A stretch of 16,081 nucleotides of DNA, from the NCBI GenBank assembly GCA_002314795.1, contig DCHI01000041.1, positions 1 to 16,081 of the forward strand. The letters are read 5' to 3'. Positions 15,354 to 16,081 of the stretch are shown in pieces. Each line of letters begins with the position of its first letter. Position 1 is the stretch's first letter. The notes under the pieces are model-generated. The model was given only the letters and a program-made list of their open reading frames with translations. It was not told the DNA's origin and searched no databases. Made by a program: the position numbers and the translations under genes. This DNA is from Bacteroidales bacterium UBA1756 (GTDB lineage Bacteria > Bacteroidota > Bacteroidia > Bacteroidales > WCHB1-69).

Positions 15354-15917
15354 ATGCAGAATTCAAAAGAAATCGTCATTCTTCGTCAAATGATAGAAGA
15401 GTCCGTCGGCCGCAAAATCGCTACGCCCACTGATTTTTCATTCCTTACCGGTGTTATTTCGGAACGCTGCCACGAAACCCTCGGCATCACCACCTTGAAA
15501 CGAATCTGGGGATATGTGGAAGGTTACGACACACTGCGGTATTCCACCCTCTCCATTTTAGCACGCTGCGTCGGTTTCCGCGACTGGGACGACTTTCTTC
15601 AAAATCACATCAAAAGAAGTTCTTCGTCGCACGTCGTTTTGGGACAGGCACTTAACGCTTCCGAATTGGCCAAAGACGCCCGCATTCGTGTGGCGTGGGC
15701 TCCCGACCGCCGTTGCGTTTTCCAACATCGCGGCGAAGGACGTTTTGAGGTGCTTTCGTCTGAAAACTCAAAACTCAAAGTCGGCGATACGTTTCATTGC
15801 TCCTTCCTCATAATCGGACAGCCGCTCTATTTAGACGATTTCGTCCGCAACAATAAGCCCCCAACTATGTTTGTCATTGGCAACAAGGGCGGACTGACAA
15901 CGGTGGAACGGATGTAG
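15354..15917 (+). CDS. Bacteroidetes-type HTH-like protein of unknown function
   Basis: This 187-residue cytoplasmic protein belongs to a type I recall from Bacteroidetes genomes, usually annotated as hypothetical. The N-terminal half (residues about 5-85) is helical and resembles a DNA-binding fold: LRQMIEESVGRK, then TLKRIWGYVEGYDTLRYSTL and ILARCVGFRDWDDFL. The spacing suits a helix-turn-helix, but I cannot confirm DNA contact residues. The C-terminal half is probably beta-rich (RIRVAWAPDRRCVFQHRG, FEVLSS, KLKVGDTFHC, QPLYLDD), perhaps a sensor or ligand domain. A direct 10-bp repeat at its promoter would fit autoregulation, which is inference. Two tandem repeat arrays follow the stop. Confidence 0.72.
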   Translation: MQNSKEIVILRQMIEESVGRKIATPTDFSFLTGVISERCHETLGITTLKRIWGYVEGYDTLRYSTLSILARCVGFRDWDDFLQNHIKRSSSSHVVLGQALNASELAKDARIRVAWAPDRRCVFQHRGEGRFEVLSSENSKLKVGDTFHCSFLIIGQPLYLDDFVRNNKPPTMFVIGNKGGLTTVERM

Positions 15918-15920
15918 TTA

Positions 15921-15955
15921 GCGGTGAGCGGTGAGTAGTGAACTGTGAGAAGTGA
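15921..15955 (+). repeat. 7-bp tandem array, five units
   Basis: GCGGTGA, GCGGTGA, GTAGTGA, ACTGTGA and GAAGTGA follow each other exactly, starting three bases after the stop codon. The consensus is NNNGTGA. A decayed unit (GTGTGA) follows. Confidence 0.75.
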
Positions 15956-15976
15956 GTGTGAGCGTTTTAAGTTACT

Positions 15977-16056
15977 AACGAAGAAATTAAGATATTAAGG
16001 AACGAAGATATTAAGAAATTAAGATACTAAGAAACAAAGATATTAAGAAACGAAGG
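15977..16056 (+). repeat. 8-bp tandem array, ten units
   Basis: Ten units of exactly eight bases cover the whole interval: AACGAAGA, AATTAAGA, TATTAAGG, AACGAAGA, TATTAAGA, AATTAAGA, TACTAAGA, AACAAAGA, TATTAAGA, AACGAAGG. The consensus is WAYKAAGA. Phase is kept throughout, so the repeat is real and not merely AT-rich sequence. Confidence 0.85.
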
Positions 16057-16061
16057 GATAG

Positions 16062-16078
16062 CAGCCTCGAAGAGGCTG
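16062..16078. other. Perfect short inverted repeat at the window edge
   Basis: CAGCCTC and GAGGCTG form a perfect 7-bp stem around GAA. No T run is visible before the window ends, so it could be a terminator stem or the start of a REP-like element continuing outside. Confidence 0.5.
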
Positions 16079-16081
16079 TAC

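Noticed and set aside
15918..16081. Regularly spaced repeats at the right end as a CRISPR array
   Set aside because: Units are 7-8 bp with no unique spacers of 25-40 bp and no cas genes nearby.

Overview
The window looks like chromosomal DNA of a Bacteroidota member, most likely an uncultured gut-type Bacteroidales. Three things support this. Two proteins end in type IX secretion (T9SS, Por) sorting domains. Genes lack Shine-Dalgarno sites and sit behind TAnnTTTG -7 boxes, the Bacteroidetes primary-sigma signature, which occurs seven times here. The gene families are also typical: a PF09820-type AAA-ATPase, a C69 dipeptidase, a lipoprotein M3 peptidase and a Bacteroidetes-restricted HTH-like protein. 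I cannot assign a genus from sequence alone.

Layout. Positions 1-6563 are entirely minus-strand. Read in gene order, they hold a T9SS-exported protein (6563-5400) overlapping or abutting a secreted C69 dipeptidase (5388-3802). Next come a separately promoted small basic secreted protein (3657-3418) and, 3 bp further on, a large FG-GAP/VCBS-repeat T9SS protein (3414-1183). The last is an AAA-ATPase running off the left edge (1018-2). A divergent promoter region (6564-6806) then faces plus-strand genes: an M3 oligopeptidase lipoprotein and a FabG-type reductase. A convergent Hsp20 gene follows, with a shared bidirectional hairpin terminator.

From 10524 there is a translation-related block: tRNA-Val(CAC) with its own terminator, a small AlaX-like tRNA-editing protein and leucyl-tRNA synthetase. 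Behind leuS, with 5 bp and -25 bp junctions, sit a coiled-coil/J-domain-like protein and a stand-alone HIRAN-domain protein, forming an apparent three-gene operon. A separately promoted Bacteroidetes-type HTH-like protein closes the window.

The most unusual content is outside the genes. Short tandem arrays with 9-, 8- and 7-bp units follow several genes. Two 9-bp arrays (GTTYGTAAA, six units each) abut a TAG stop codon with no spacer. Two more flank the fabG/hsp20 terminator in opposite orientations. A 7-bp array followed by a ten-unit 8-bp array lies after the last gene. I see no CRISPR array, insertion sequence, prophage or recognisable defence locus. The AAA-ATPase family is often multicopy, but nothing here shows it to be mobile.
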